Part shown: one piece after another, positions 33,391 to 41,661 of the stretch | Layout: the number at the start of each line of letters is the position of its first letter | Position numbering within the stretch: position 1 is the first letter of the stretch | Source of the DNA: Rhizobiales bacterium UBA1912 | GTDB taxonomy: Bacteria; Pseudomonadota; Alphaproteobacteria; Rhizobiales; Devosiaceae | Direction of reading: 5' to 3' | NCBI GenBank assembly: GCA_002337455.1 | Contig: DDGC01000023.1 | Coordinates: 96,050-160,049, forward strand | DNA length: 64,000 nucleotides | Notes under the pieces: generated by a model | What the model saw: only the letters and a program-made list of their open reading frames with translations | Told to the model about the DNA's origin: nothing | Databases searched by the model: none | Position numbers and translations under genes: made by a program

Positions 33391-34565
33391 GCGAGATCGT
33401 AGTGGGTGGTCCCGCTGCGCTCGGGTTGGCTCTCGGCGCGCAGACGACGGTGATGCTGCCCGTATTTCTACTCGGATCGCTCTCACCGCTGATTATGGCG
33501 GATGTCGGGATTGATGCTTTCGGTCTCGGGATGGGCGTGGGGCTGTTCTATGCCGCCGCCGCGCTCGGTTCGGCGCTGCTTGCGCCGCTGGCCGATCGTG
33601 CCGATGCCTGGAAAGTCACTCGGTATTGCCTCCTGGCCGTGGCCATAGCCGGGCTGGCGATTGCAACGCTCGGCAGTGCGGCCTGGATCATCTTTGCCGG
33701 CCTTCTGGCCTCGGGATTGACGAACGGCGTCATCCAGCCAGCGACCAATGTCGTCGTCTCCCGTTTCGTGCCGGCTGCCCGGCAGGGGCTGGCGTTCGGG
33801 ATCAAGCAGTCCTCGATACCGCTCGCCACCATGCTGGGTGGATTTGCCGTGCCGGTCATAGGGGTCAGTCTGGGCTGGAAATGGGCCTATGCCATCGCGG
33901 CGCTGACGGCACTGCTCGTTGCCGCATTGCTACCCAAACGCCGTGAGGGAACGAGGAGTTCAAGCAGCACGAAAGGGCGCTTGCTGCCCTGGCATATGCT
34001 GATTCTTCTGGCGGTCATGTCCGGGCTTGGCGCCGCAAGTGCCAATTCGATGGCGGCGTTTCTCGCGCCATCAATGGTGGCGGGCGGGCATTCGGCGGAA
34101 ATCGCAGGGATCGTTCTGGCGCTCGGCAGCGCCGTATCGATCAGCGTAAGGCTGGGCATGGGATATGCCGCGGACAGAGGCGCAGTGCCGCTTCTGCCGA
34201 GCGTTGCAATCCTTTTTGCCGGTGGCGCTTTCGCATATGTGCTTTTGACACTCTCGACGGCATTGCCGGTCTTCATCATCGGTTCGCTGCTTGCCTTCGG
34301 GATGGGCTGGGGCTGGTCGGGTATTTCGGTACTTGCCATCGTTCGCGCCAACCTGGGCGCGGCAGGTTCCGCCACCGGGGTCACCCAGGTCGGGGTGTTT
34401 TCAGGCGCTGTTCTGGGGCCGATGAGTTTTGGCTGGCTGGCGGTCAATGCCGGCTATCCGGCGGCATGGGCCATGATGGGCATAATGACTTTCGCGGCGG
34501 CGTGCTGCGCTGTGGGCAGCGAATATCTGGTTTCGCGACATCTGGCTGCGGGGGCCGCGCAATGA
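33387..34565 (+). CDS. MFS transporter
   Basis: The 392-residue carrier has about 12 membrane segments. The loop between segments 2 and 3 (APLADRADAWKV) matches the MFS motif A only loosely. It could import a second form of the substrate or export an intermediate. The internal ATG overlapping the previous stop (ATGA) was chosen over an out-of-place upstream start. Confidence 0.85.
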   Translation: MSEIVVGGPAALGLALGAQTTVMLPVFLLGSLSPLIMADVGIDAFGLGMGVGLFYAAAALGSALLAPLADRADAWKVTRYCLLAVAIAGLAIATLGSAAWIIFAGLLASGLTNGVIQPATNVVVSRFVPAARQGLAFGIKQSSIPLATMLGGFAVPVIGVSLGWKWAYAIAALTALLVAALLPKRREGTRSSSSTKGRLLPWHMLILLAVMSGLGAASANSMAAFLAPSMVAGGHSAEIAGIVLALGSAVSISVRLGMGYAADRGAVPLLPSVAILFAGGAFAYVLLTLSTALPVFIIGSLLAFGMGWGWSGISVLAIVRANLGAAGSATGVTQVGVFSGAVLGPMSFGWLAVNAGYPAAWAMMGIMTFAAACCAVGSEYLVSRHLAAGAAQ

Positions 34566-35398
34566 TCGACGCGCATCTTCATTTCTGGAATGCCGAGCAT
34601 GCGGTGCATAACTGGCCCGAAAGCGTCACCGGCAAACTCCGGTGCGCCTTCACGCCCGACGATCTCAAGCCGCAATTGGCAGAAGCGGGCGTCGAGTCCG
34701 TCGTTCTGATGCAATCGCGGAACGATTTCGAGGAATCCCTGCATTTTTCGCGTTTGGCGGGCGAGCATGATTTTATCGGTGCATTGGTGGGTTGGGTCGA
34801 TCTTGCCGATCCCGACAATGTCGATGCGGCGCTCGACCGGCTTGCCCAATGCGGAAAGCTGCGCGGGGTCCGTCACCTTATTAATTTCGAACCCGATCCC
34901 GACTGGCTGCGCGCCGATCCGGTTCAGCGCTCGGTGGCGCGGATCGCGGCGCGGGGTCTCGTCTTTGATGTGGTTCCGACAGACGACCGGAAGTTCGCGG
35001 CGGTGCTCGATCTGGCGCGCGACCATCCCGGCCTCAAGGTCCTGATCGACCATATGGGGCGGCCGCCGGTGGGGCGGGAGCGCGGCAAATGGTTCGCACA
35101 GATCGAAGCGGCCAGCGCACTCGCCAATGTCACGATCAAGCTCTCGGTTGGCCTCGATGTTCTCATTGGCTGGACGTGGTCGACCGGTGCGCTTGAGCCC
35201 TATGCGCGGCAAATCTTCGACTGTTTCGGACCCGATCGGGTGCTGGCGGCCAGCAACTGGCCGGTCGTTCTCGCTTCGGCCCCGCGCTACGCCGATCTCT
35301 GGCGCGAACTGCCCGGGCTGTTGACGCATCTTGATGACCGGCAGCGGGCTGCGGTGCTGGGCGAGAACGCCCGTGCGCTTTTTTCAATCGGATCGTGA
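34562..35398 (+). CDS. TIM-barrel amidohydrolase (COG3618 lactonase-like)
   Basis: A 278-residue metal-dependent hydrolase of the amidohydrolase superfamily: HxH near the N-terminus (His5, His7 in DAHLHFW) and His164 in LIDHMGRPP. Relatives open sugar lactones or 2-pyrone-4,6-dicarboxylate. The C-terminal aspartate usual in this superfamily is replaced by Asn232 in ASNWPV, a variant that may still be active but is worth noting. It overlaps the MFS gene by 4 bases. Confidence 0.82.
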   Translation: MIDAHLHFWNAEHAVHNWPESVTGKLRCAFTPDDLKPQLAEAGVESVVLMQSRNDFEESLHFSRLAGEHDFIGALVGWVDLADPDNVDAALDRLAQCGKLRGVRHLINFEPDPDWLRADPVQRSVARIAARGLVFDVVPTDDRKFAAVLDLARDHPGLKVLIDHMGRPPVGRERGKWFAQIEAASALANVTIKLSVGLDVLIGWTWSTGALEPYARQIFDCFGPDRVLAASNWPVVLASAPRYADLWRELPGLLTHLDDRQRAAVLGENARALFSIGS

Positions 35399-35406
35399 GA
35401 GCGGGA

Positions 35407-36174
35407 ATGGCGATGAATTTGTTTGATCTGGCTGGACGCAGCGTACTTGTCACCGGCGGCAGCCGGGGGCTGGGCCGGGAAATGGCGCTGGGCCTGGCGC
35501 AGGCCGGTGCACATGTCGCGATTGCCGGGCGCAATCGGGATGAACTCGATGCGACTGTCTCCGATATCGAGGCGGCGGGTGGCAAATGCACAGCCATCAA
35601 GGCCGATCTGCTCGATGCGAATGGACCGAAATCGCTGGTAGCCAATGCCGTCTCGGCGCTGGGGTGGCTCGATATCGTTCTGCATGCGGCGGGCCATCAG
35701 GTGCGCAAGCCCCTCGCAGAGCTGTCGATCGATGAATGGGACGATATTCAGGCCATCCATCTGCGTGCCGCCTTTCTGCTCGCCCAGGGCGCCATTCGTC
35801 ATTTCCGCGCCAAGGGCATGCCCGGCAAAATCGTCTTTGTCGGTTCGCTCAATTCCCATATCGGCATTGCCAATGTCGGCGCCTATGCGGCGGCCAAAAG
35901 CGGGCTTGCGGGATTGGCGCGGGTATTGTCGGCAGAAAATGCGGAAGCGGGGATTTGCGTCAATACGATCATCCCGGGCTATTTCCACACAGCGCTCACC
36001 AATGATCTCTTCGCCGACAAGGCGCGGCACGACTGGGTGATGTCGCGCATACCCATGAAGCGGTTGGGTACGCCACAGGACCTTGTGGGTGCCGCAATCT
36101 ATTTCTCATCGCCAGCCTCCGACTATGTCACCGGCGCGGAAATCCGCGTCGATGGCGGCTGGCTTGCAACCTGA
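35407..36174 (+). CDS. SDR-family oxidoreductase, first FAH-linked copy
   Basis: A 255-residue classical short-chain dehydrogenase: cofactor motif VTGGSRGLGRE, NAG region replaced by HAAGHQ, catalytic Ser in VGSLNSHI and Tyr/Lys in YAAAKSG. It would oxidise or reduce a hydroxy/keto group with NAD(P). A GTG four codons upstream is an alternative start. The FAH hydrolase lies two genes downstream, mirroring the SDR-FAH pair at 62-64 kb. Confidence 0.88.
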   Translation: MAMNLFDLAGRSVLVTGGSRGLGREMALGLAQAGAHVAIAGRNRDELDATVSDIEAAGGKCTAIKADLLDANGPKSLVANAVSALGWLDIVLHAAGHQVRKPLAELSIDEWDDIQAIHLRAAFLLAQGAIRHFRAKGMPGKIVFVGSLNSHIGIANVGAYAAAKSGLAGLARVLSAENAEAGICVNTIIPGYFHTALTNDLFADKARHDWVMSRIPMKRLGTPQDLVGAAIYFSSPASDYVTGAEIRVDGGWLAT

Positions 36175-36202
36175 TCCAACATTCAAAACAAAGGAGACGA
36201 CA

Positions 36203-36529
36203 ATGTTCCGGCACATGGCCATTCTGAGGTTCAAGGACAATGCAGACCCCAAGGCGATCGATGCCTATATGGCGGCTTTTCCCGGCTTTGCCTCGAGCCT
36301 CCCCATGATCAATCACTGGTATATCGGCCGCAATGAAGGCGCGGGCGGGGAATCTCATGTCAAGCGTCACAGCCTGAGCGGCAATTACGATGTCGGACTG
36401 GTGCTCGAGTTCGATTCGCCAGCCGATTATCTCAGCTACGCCGAATCCAAGGAGCATCAGGCCTTCTTCGAAGAATATTGCGCGCCGATCTTTGCCGAGC
36501 GCGTCGTGGTGCAATTCCACCCCGATTGA
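36203..36529 (+). CDS. Dabb (stress-responsive A/B barrel) protein
   Basis: A 108-residue dimeric-ferredoxin-like fold: starts MFRHMAILRFKD, with PMINHWYIGRN and SGNYDVGLVLEFDSPADYLSYAESKEHQAF split across the centre, and ends VVVQFHPD. Dabb proteins in catabolic operons may be isomerases or lyases with few catalytic residues; the activity here cannot be stated. A good AAGGAG site fixes the start. Confidence 0.85.
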   Translation: MFRHMAILRFKDNADPKAIDAYMAAFPGFASSLPMINHWYIGRNEGAGGESHVKRHSLSGNYDVGLVLEFDSPADYLSYAESKEHQAFFEEYCAPIFAERVVVQFHPD

Positions 36530-36554
36530 TTGTCCAGAATTTTTGGAGACTGCC

Positions 36555-37514
36555 GTGAAGGCCGTAATAACCGATACGGAAATCGAGAACCCTGATATCG
36601 AGTTCGGACTGCTCAAGGCGGCAGGATTCGAAGTCGAACGGGCGCAAGCGCGGACACCTGAAGAGGTTATCCGCGCCTGCGCCGGCTCGGATGCTGCGCT
36701 CGTGCAATATGCCCCTTTCACACGGGATGTGTTCGAGGCGCTGCCCGACCTCAAGATCATCAGCCGGTACGGGATCGGCGTCGATTCCATCGATCTCAAG
36801 GCCGCGCGCGAGCATGGCGTGTGGGTGTCCAATGTTCCGGCCTATGGCACGGACGAAGTGCCAACACATGCGCTGGCCATGCTGCTGTCGCTGATGCGGC
36901 ATCTGCCTTTCCATGATCGCGCCATCCGCGACGGGGTCTGGCATTTCGCCCATACCGGGGAATTCGAATCCCTTGGCGATACAACCCTCGGGATTATCGG
37001 CATGGGGCGGTTGGGCCAGCAGGTCGCGCATCTGGCACGGCCCCTGTTCGGGACTGTGCTTGGCTATGATGCGATGCTGCCCGATACTGCCTGGCCAGAT
37101 TTCGTCGAGCGGCTCGAGCTCCAAGAGCTCGTTTCCCGTTCGCACGCGCTGACGCTGCATGTTCCGCTGACCGATGAGACCCAGAATCTGGTCGATCGCG
37201 ATTTTCTGTCCAGTATCCGGTCCGGCGGCGCCTATCTTGTCAATACGGCGCGGGGCGGGCTTGTCGATCTCGATGCGGTGCTCGCGGCATTGGACAGCGG
37301 GGTCCTCAAAGGCGTAGGTCTCGACGTGCTGCCGGTCGAGCCGCCGCCGATGGGTCACGCGATCCTCCACCATCCGCGTACGCTCATCAGTCCGCACACG
37401 GCCTGGTATTCGCGGGCATCGATGGTCGATCTGCGCACGAAATACACACAAAACATCACACAATGGGCCGCACGCGGTGAGGCGGACAATGCCGTCGTCC
37501 GCGGCACGCGGTAA
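36555..37514 (+). CDS. D-2-hydroxyacid dehydrogenase (SerA/GyaR-like)
   Basis: A 319-residue NAD-dependent dehydrogenase. The dinucleotide fold motif is LGIIGMGRLGQQVA; the catalytic Arg lies in NTARGGLVD, Glu in LDVLPVEPPP and His in LISPHTAW. The GTG start follows TTGGAGA at normal distance. It would interconvert a 2-hydroxy and a 2-keto acid, complementing the SDR and FAH hydrolase of the same operon. Confidence 0.88.
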   Translation: MKAVITDTEIENPDIEFGLLKAAGFEVERAQARTPEEVIRACAGSDAALVQYAPFTRDVFEALPDLKIISRYGIGVDSIDLKAAREHGVWVSNVPAYGTDEVPTHALAMLLSLMRHLPFHDRAIRDGVWHFAHTGEFESLGDTTLGIIGMGRLGQQVAHLARPLFGTVLGYDAMLPDTAWPDFVERLELQELVSRSHALTLHVPLTDETQNLVDRDFLSSIRSGGAYLVNTARGGLVDLDAVLAALDSGVLKGVGLDVLPVEPPPMGHAILHHPRTLISPHTAWYSRASMVDLRTKYTQNITQWAARGEADNAVVRGTR

Positions 37515-37539
37515 TCCGCCAGTCTGGAGACTTCAAGAG

Positions 37540-38736
37540 ATGACAACACTTCACCAATCGAGCAAAGAGGCCCTGCCTGTCGATGCCGACGATGCAACGC
37601 TTGTCGGCCGGGTCTGGCTTCCCGATGCCAATGGGCCCGCCGTCGTTAAGATCGAGACTGGCCATGTCATCGATATCTCGACCGTTTTCCCGACGATGAG
37701 CGATCTCTGCGAGGCGCAGGAGCCGGCTGGAGCCGTGCGCGCAGCCAAAGGCGAGGCCATCGGTTCGCTCGATGACATTCTGGCCAATACGCCGGACAAG
37801 GCGCGCGATGACACAAAGCCACATCTTCTTGCGCCTGTCGATCTGCAGGCGATCAAGGCGGCGGGGGTGACCTTTGCCGTTTCCATGCTTGAGCGCGTGA
37901 TTGAGGAAAGAGCGCGCGGGGCCGCTGAGGACGCGGCACGGTTCCGGGCCGAGATCGAGTCGCTTGTCGGCACCGATCTCGGCGCGCTCCGGCCCGGCAG
38001 CGATGAGGCCATGGCGCTCAAGGCCATGCTGATCGAAAAGGGCGCCTGGAGCCAGTATCTCGAGGTGGGTATCGGCCCCGATGCGGAGATCTTCACCAAA
38101 TCCCAGCCCATGTCCTCGGTCGGGACCGGGGCGGTGTGCGGTCTGCACCCCAATTCCAAATGGAACAATCCCGAGCCTGAAGTGGCGCTGGCGGTATCGT
38201 CCAAACGCCGTGTCGTGGGCGCCATGCTGGGCAATGACGTCAATCTGCGCGATGTCGAAGGGCGTTCGGCGCTGTTGCTGGGCAAGGCCAAGGACAACAA
38301 TGCCTCATGCTCGCTGGGGCCTCTGCTGCGTCTCTTCGACAAGGAGTTCACGCTCGATGATGTTCGGAAAATGGACATTGAACTCACAATCGAGGGCGTG
38401 GACGGCTTCCGGCTCGAAGGCCGGTCCTCGCTGAGCAAGATCAGCCGCGACCCCGAGGATCTGGTGGGGCAGGCGATTGGCGCGCATCACCAATATCCCG
38501 ATGGGCTGGTGCTGTTCCTTGGGACAATGTTCGCGCCGATCGAGGATCGCCATGAGCCCGGTTCGGGGTTCACCCATGAATATGGAGACATGGTAGCCAT
38601 CGCAACGCCGCTGCTGGGCCGTCTCGTCAATGAGATGCAGGCAACCGATAGCTGTCCGCCCTGGACATACGGAACGCGGGCATTGATGCGCAATCTCGCG
38701 CAGCGCGGACTTCTTGAGGGAGTTGGAACGGCATGA
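37540..38736 (+). CDS. Fumarylacetoacetate hydrolase-family enzyme, first copy
   Basis: The 398-residue protein has an N-terminal extension (about 1-100) and a C-terminal FAH domain. Metal-binding acids are Glu212 and Glu214 in NNPEPEVALAV and Asp233 in GNDVNLRD, followed by GRSALLLGKAKDNNASCSLG. Relatives cleave diketo acids such as 2,4-diketo-3-deoxyaldonates. It is closely related to the truncated gene at 63101, with a shared LIEKGxWSQYLEVGIGPD block. Its stop overlaps the carbonic anhydrase start. Confidence 0.88.
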   Translation: MTTLHQSSKEALPVDADDATLVGRVWLPDANGPAVVKIETGHVIDISTVFPTMSDLCEAQEPAGAVRAAKGEAIGSLDDILANTPDKARDDTKPHLLAPVDLQAIKAAGVTFAVSMLERVIEERARGAAEDAARFRAEIESLVGTDLGALRPGSDEAMALKAMLIEKGAWSQYLEVGIGPDAEIFTKSQPMSSVGTGAVCGLHPNSKWNNPEPEVALAVSSKRRVVGAMLGNDVNLRDVEGRSALLLGKAKDNNASCSLGPLLRLFDKEFTLDDVRKMDIELTIEGVDGFRLEGRSSLSKISRDPEDLVGQAIGAHHQYPDGLVLFLGTMFAPIEDRHEPGSGFTHEYGDMVAIATPLLGRLVNEMQATDSCPPWTYGTRALMRNLAQRGLLEGVGTA

Positions 38737-39284
38737 CGGTACATTCGCTCGGCAATCTCGAACCCCAAATTGCCGCAGATGCGGGTTTTATTGCTCACAA
38801 TGCAACGATCGTCGGCAATGTGCGGATTGCCGCGCGTGCTAGCGTGTGGTTTGGGGCGGTGATCAGGGGCGACAATGAGCTGATCGAGATCGGTGAGTCG
38901 TCAAACGTGCAGGACAATGCCGTCATGCACACCGATCCAGGCTTTCCGTTGACTATCGGGTCGGGTTGTACAATCGGCCATCTCGCTTGTCTGCACGGCT
39001 GTACGATAGGAGATGGTAGCTTGGTGGGAATGCGTGCAGTCATTCTTAATGGCGCAAAAATTGGAAAGTACTGCCTGATAGGGGCAGGGTCGTTGGTCAC
39101 CGAAACCATGCTTGTTCCTGATTGTAGCTTGGTGATCGGCGTCCCAGGAAAAGTTGTCCGTACCCTGTCTGAGGAACAAATCGCCGATCTAGGTAAATCG
39201 GCGAGTACCTATCTATCACGATCCGAACGTTTCACGCGTCAATTTGTTGAAAACCCAAAGGAAATTAAATTTTGGCCGGCGTAG
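38733..39284 (+). CDS. Gamma-class carbonic anhydrase family protein
   Basis: A 183-residue left-handed beta-helix protein with hexapeptide repeats (IGESSNVQDNAV, TIGSGCTIGHLA, IGDGSLVGM). The three zinc histidines are His66, His83 and His88. It may hydrate CO2 or, as in many family members, have another acyl-type role. The first 75 codons are GC-rich like the operon, but from about 38960 codon use turns AT-richer, matching the island DNA that follows, which suggests a recombinant gene. Confidence 0.85.
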   Translation: MTVHSLGNLEPQIAADAGFIAHNATIVGNVRIAARASVWFGAVIRGDNELIEIGESSNVQDNAVMHTDPGFPLTIGSGCTIGHLACLHGCTIGDGSLVGMRAVILNGAKIGKYCLIGAGSLVTETMLVPDCSLVIGVPGKVVRTLSEEQIADLGKSASTYLSRSERFTRQFVENPKEIKFWPA

Positions 39285-39563
39285 ATGCTGATCTGCGTCA
39301 AGCGGGGCGATGCGGGCCCCGGTCTTGCCACTCTCGCTTACTGATTGAGCGGCAGCTTTGGAAAGATCGAGACATTGGGCGTCTGCCGACACGATATTCC
39401 GACCGGAAGGGTTGGAAACGGCCGGATGCCGAATGTCAGCTTTCCCTGATTCCCTGCTACAACCCGACAGGCAGCTAGCGGCCCCAAAACTGCCGATTAC
39501 CCGATCATATTATGTTTGGCAGCGCGAATAACAATGCTGGGCGATTGGAGCCACGGAGTCGGA

Positions 39564-39914
39564 TTATGCTGCGCGCGTCAGCAGCAGATGGTCCCAGTCC
39601 GCGAACGGCAAAAGCCACTCCTCAATTGCGGGACGGGAGTAATCTGAATGGCTGATCTTAAAGCCTACGCCGTATTCTGTGCGAAAAGCTTTAGTTGAGC
39701 TAAAGGTGCCGGACCGATCATCCCCAGCGTAGCGCATCCTGAACCCCTCAGGTTCCATTGCAAGCAACGTAAGCAGCGCTACCCGCGAGGCGGAGAAATT
39801 TGAGAAACAGAACCTCAGATGGGTGTGGTGTACATGCATCCGATCCAGTTGGTCCTGCACTGTGCTGACGTCGAGGAACTGATCGAACGAGTTGAGGTCA
39901 TCGAAGGTCTTCAT
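39564..39914 (-). CDS. Hypothetical protein, related to the one at 24.3 kb
   Basis: A 116-residue protein of unknown family. It shares LLxLL, an SDYSRPAIEEWLL segment and aromatic C-terminal residues with the gene at 24324-24671. No ribosome site is obvious at the chosen ATG (MKTFDDLN); a start 17 codons upstream is possible. Codon use is AT-richer than the operons. It is convergent with the carbonic anhydrase gene and 120 bases from the integrase gene. The 279 bases between 39285 and 39563 hold no gene. Confidence 0.55.
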   Translation of the reverse strand: MKTFDDLNSFDQFLDVSTVQDQLDRMHVHHTHLRFCFSNFSASRVALLTLLAMEPEGFRMRYAGDDRSGTFSSTKAFRTEYGVGFKISHSDYSRPAIEEWLLPFADWDHLLLTRAA

Positions 39915-40034
39915 GAGGCGGCTTTCTAATTTAGTTGCTGAGGGCCTCTGACGCGCTGCGTGCAATACCGTTTACTGAGGCCCACATACAATTGGCGTGA
40001 TGCTAATCGGCCCGAACTGGGCAATGAGCATGCC

Positions 40035-41276
40035 TCATGGCTCCTTGTTGCTTTCAGAGAGCTGCGCCGCGATCATCGTTCCGACGGCCTCATTGGCGGA
40101 ACTTATGGGGTCGTCGGTCAAATGTGCGTATCGTTGAGTGGTGCTGATGTTGGCGTGACCCAGCAGTTTCCCAATTACTGGCAGTGAAGCTCCTTGGGCG
40201 ATAGCTACACTGGCAAACGAATGCCGCAGATCGTGCAGACGTACATCGGCTAGGGGTGTGTCCGCTCTGATTTTTGCCCAGATTTTTGATGTGGCGCTGA
40301 ATGGTCCACTGCCAGTCCTGTCTGAAAACACATAGCCCGTCCTAGTTTCGACCCGAGCTGCCTGCGCTTCGAGAATGGTGCTTGCCGGCGAGTTCAGTCG
40401 GATTTTCTTCTGGCCGGTCTTGGAGTCATCCAGCATTAGCATGCCGCGGACGAGATCGACCTCAGACCACTTCAACTGCTGAATTTCGCCCCTCCGTGCG
40501 CCGGTGAGGATTAACAGCAGAATGATATCTATCGCCTTTTGGCTGACTCCACTTTCGGCCGCTTGGTCAAGCATCCGCCCGATCAAGGTGAACTCTTCGC
40601 TAGACAAAAAGCGTTCGTTCTTTTTATCGGGGAACCGTTTCACGCCATGAGCTGGGTTTCGATCTATCAGTTCAAGCTCAATCGCATAGGAGAAGATGCC
40701 GCCTAACAGGCCCAAGGTACGCGCAGCCGTCCCCTTACCTCCTTTGACGATGGCTCGGCCGCGCAGCTTTGTGCTGATGTCCGCCTTGGTGGCGCCAGAC
40801 GCAATGTCGTTCTGGAACTTCTTGATAATTGCAGGTGTGACCTCGGTCACCTTCAAATGGCCAAGCAGAGGCTTGATGTGCCTTTTGATGCGTCCACGAT
40901 CTGTGGCAAGCGTACTTGCTTTTTTGGTCCCCGTACCGTGAGCCATATACGTGTCGCAAAGCTCAGCGACTGTTGGGATAGCCTTTGCACGCTGAGTTTC
41001 GAGCCTTGGATTTTCGCCCTGAGTTACGCGGGCTGACAAAGTTCGGGCTTCCGTACGAGCGCTCTCCACTGTCCAGGGCGAGCCATGCTTTCCAATAGTT
41101 ATTCGATAGGTCTTGCCGCTCCGACCTGATGGAAAGCGGTATTGAAATGCATAGGTCCGCACACCTGCTTTCGAGACCTTTAGCCCGAACCCCTTCACTT
41201 CGGAATCCCAGAACCACTGATCTCGGTCGGTGGGTTGAATGCGGTCCACTAGACTCTTGGTGAGTCGTTCTGTCAT
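40035..41276 (-). CDS. Phage-type tyrosine integrase (DUF4102 arm-binding domain)
   Basis: The 413-residue integrase has an N-terminal arm-binding domain (SEVKGFGLKVSKAGVRTYAFQYRF), a core-binding helix bundle (about 105-200) and a catalytic domain with Arg in LTGARRGEIQ, HxxR in LHDLRHSFAS, His in LLGHANISTTQ and nucleophile Tyr in RYAHLT. Integrases of this class insert islands into tRNA genes. It reads away from, and lies 175 bases from, a tRNA-Val 3' fragment, the expected arrangement for an attachment site. It appears intact. Confidence 0.92.
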   Translation of the reverse strand: MTERLTKSLVDRIQPTDRDQWFWDSEVKGFGLKVSKAGVRTYAFQYRFPSGRSGKTYRITIGKHGSPWTVESARTEARTLSARVTQGENPRLETQRAKAIPTVAELCDTYMAHGTGTKKASTLATDRGRIKRHIKPLLGHLKVTEVTPAIIKKFQNDIASGATKADISTKLRGRAIVKGGKGTAARTLGLLGGIFSYAIELELIDRNPAHGVKRFPDKKNERFLSSEEFTLIGRMLDQAAESGVSQKAIDIILLLILTGARRGEIQQLKWSEVDLVRGMLMLDDSKTGQKKIRLNSPASTILEAQAARVETRTGYVFSDRTGSGPFSATSKIWAKIRADTPLADVRLHDLRHSFASVAIAQGASLPVIGKLLGHANISTTQRYAHLTDDPISSANEAVGTMIAAQLSESNKEP

Positions 41277-41450
41277 AGGGGTGCCCTCTGTACTGCAGTA
41301 AGCACCCAGTAAGCACGGAGGAGGGAAAAAGCAACCACTCGCGCGCGCGCAAGGGAAGGGTGATTAGTGAATGTCTCTGAAATTGCGCGTGTTTCCGGAT
41401 CCGGAGAGGTGCCGCGTGATTTCCGAGGAAAAGCTCATGGATATAGAATT

Positions 41451-41500
41451 CTGCCTTCACACGGCAGGGGTCACTGGTTCAATCCCAGTTACACCCACCA
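41451..41500 (+). pseudogene. tRNA-Val(CAC) 3' fragment, probable island attachment site
   Basis: From 41451 the bases form an anticodon stem-loop (CTGCC-TTCACAC-GGCAG, anticodon CAC), a variable loop GGGTC, a T-arm (ACTGG-TTCAATC-CCAGT), and the acceptor end TACACCC-ACCA. No GGGTGTA 5' acceptor strand or proper D-arm lies upstream, so only the 3' part is present. This is what remains at the far end of an island inserted into a tRNA 3' half. The remainder of 41277-41661 contains no gene. Confidence 0.7.
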
Positions 41501-41661
41501 TTCTTTATCTCACGCGCCGTACCGCTCCACGCATGACGCGCTGAAGCCGCGCTATGCGTTTCGCTGGCGCTCCGACGGGGCGCGCGAAACGTCGCGCGGG
41601 CCGCAGTCGCGGCCTTCCGCTTCGCGGTGATCCTCTCACCTGCGCCGTTTTCCCCGATTGG

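Noticed and set aside
41380..41500. Complete tRNA-Val gene
   Set aside because: No 5' acceptor strand matching TACACCC and no normal D-arm precede the anticodon arm; only the 3' part is present.
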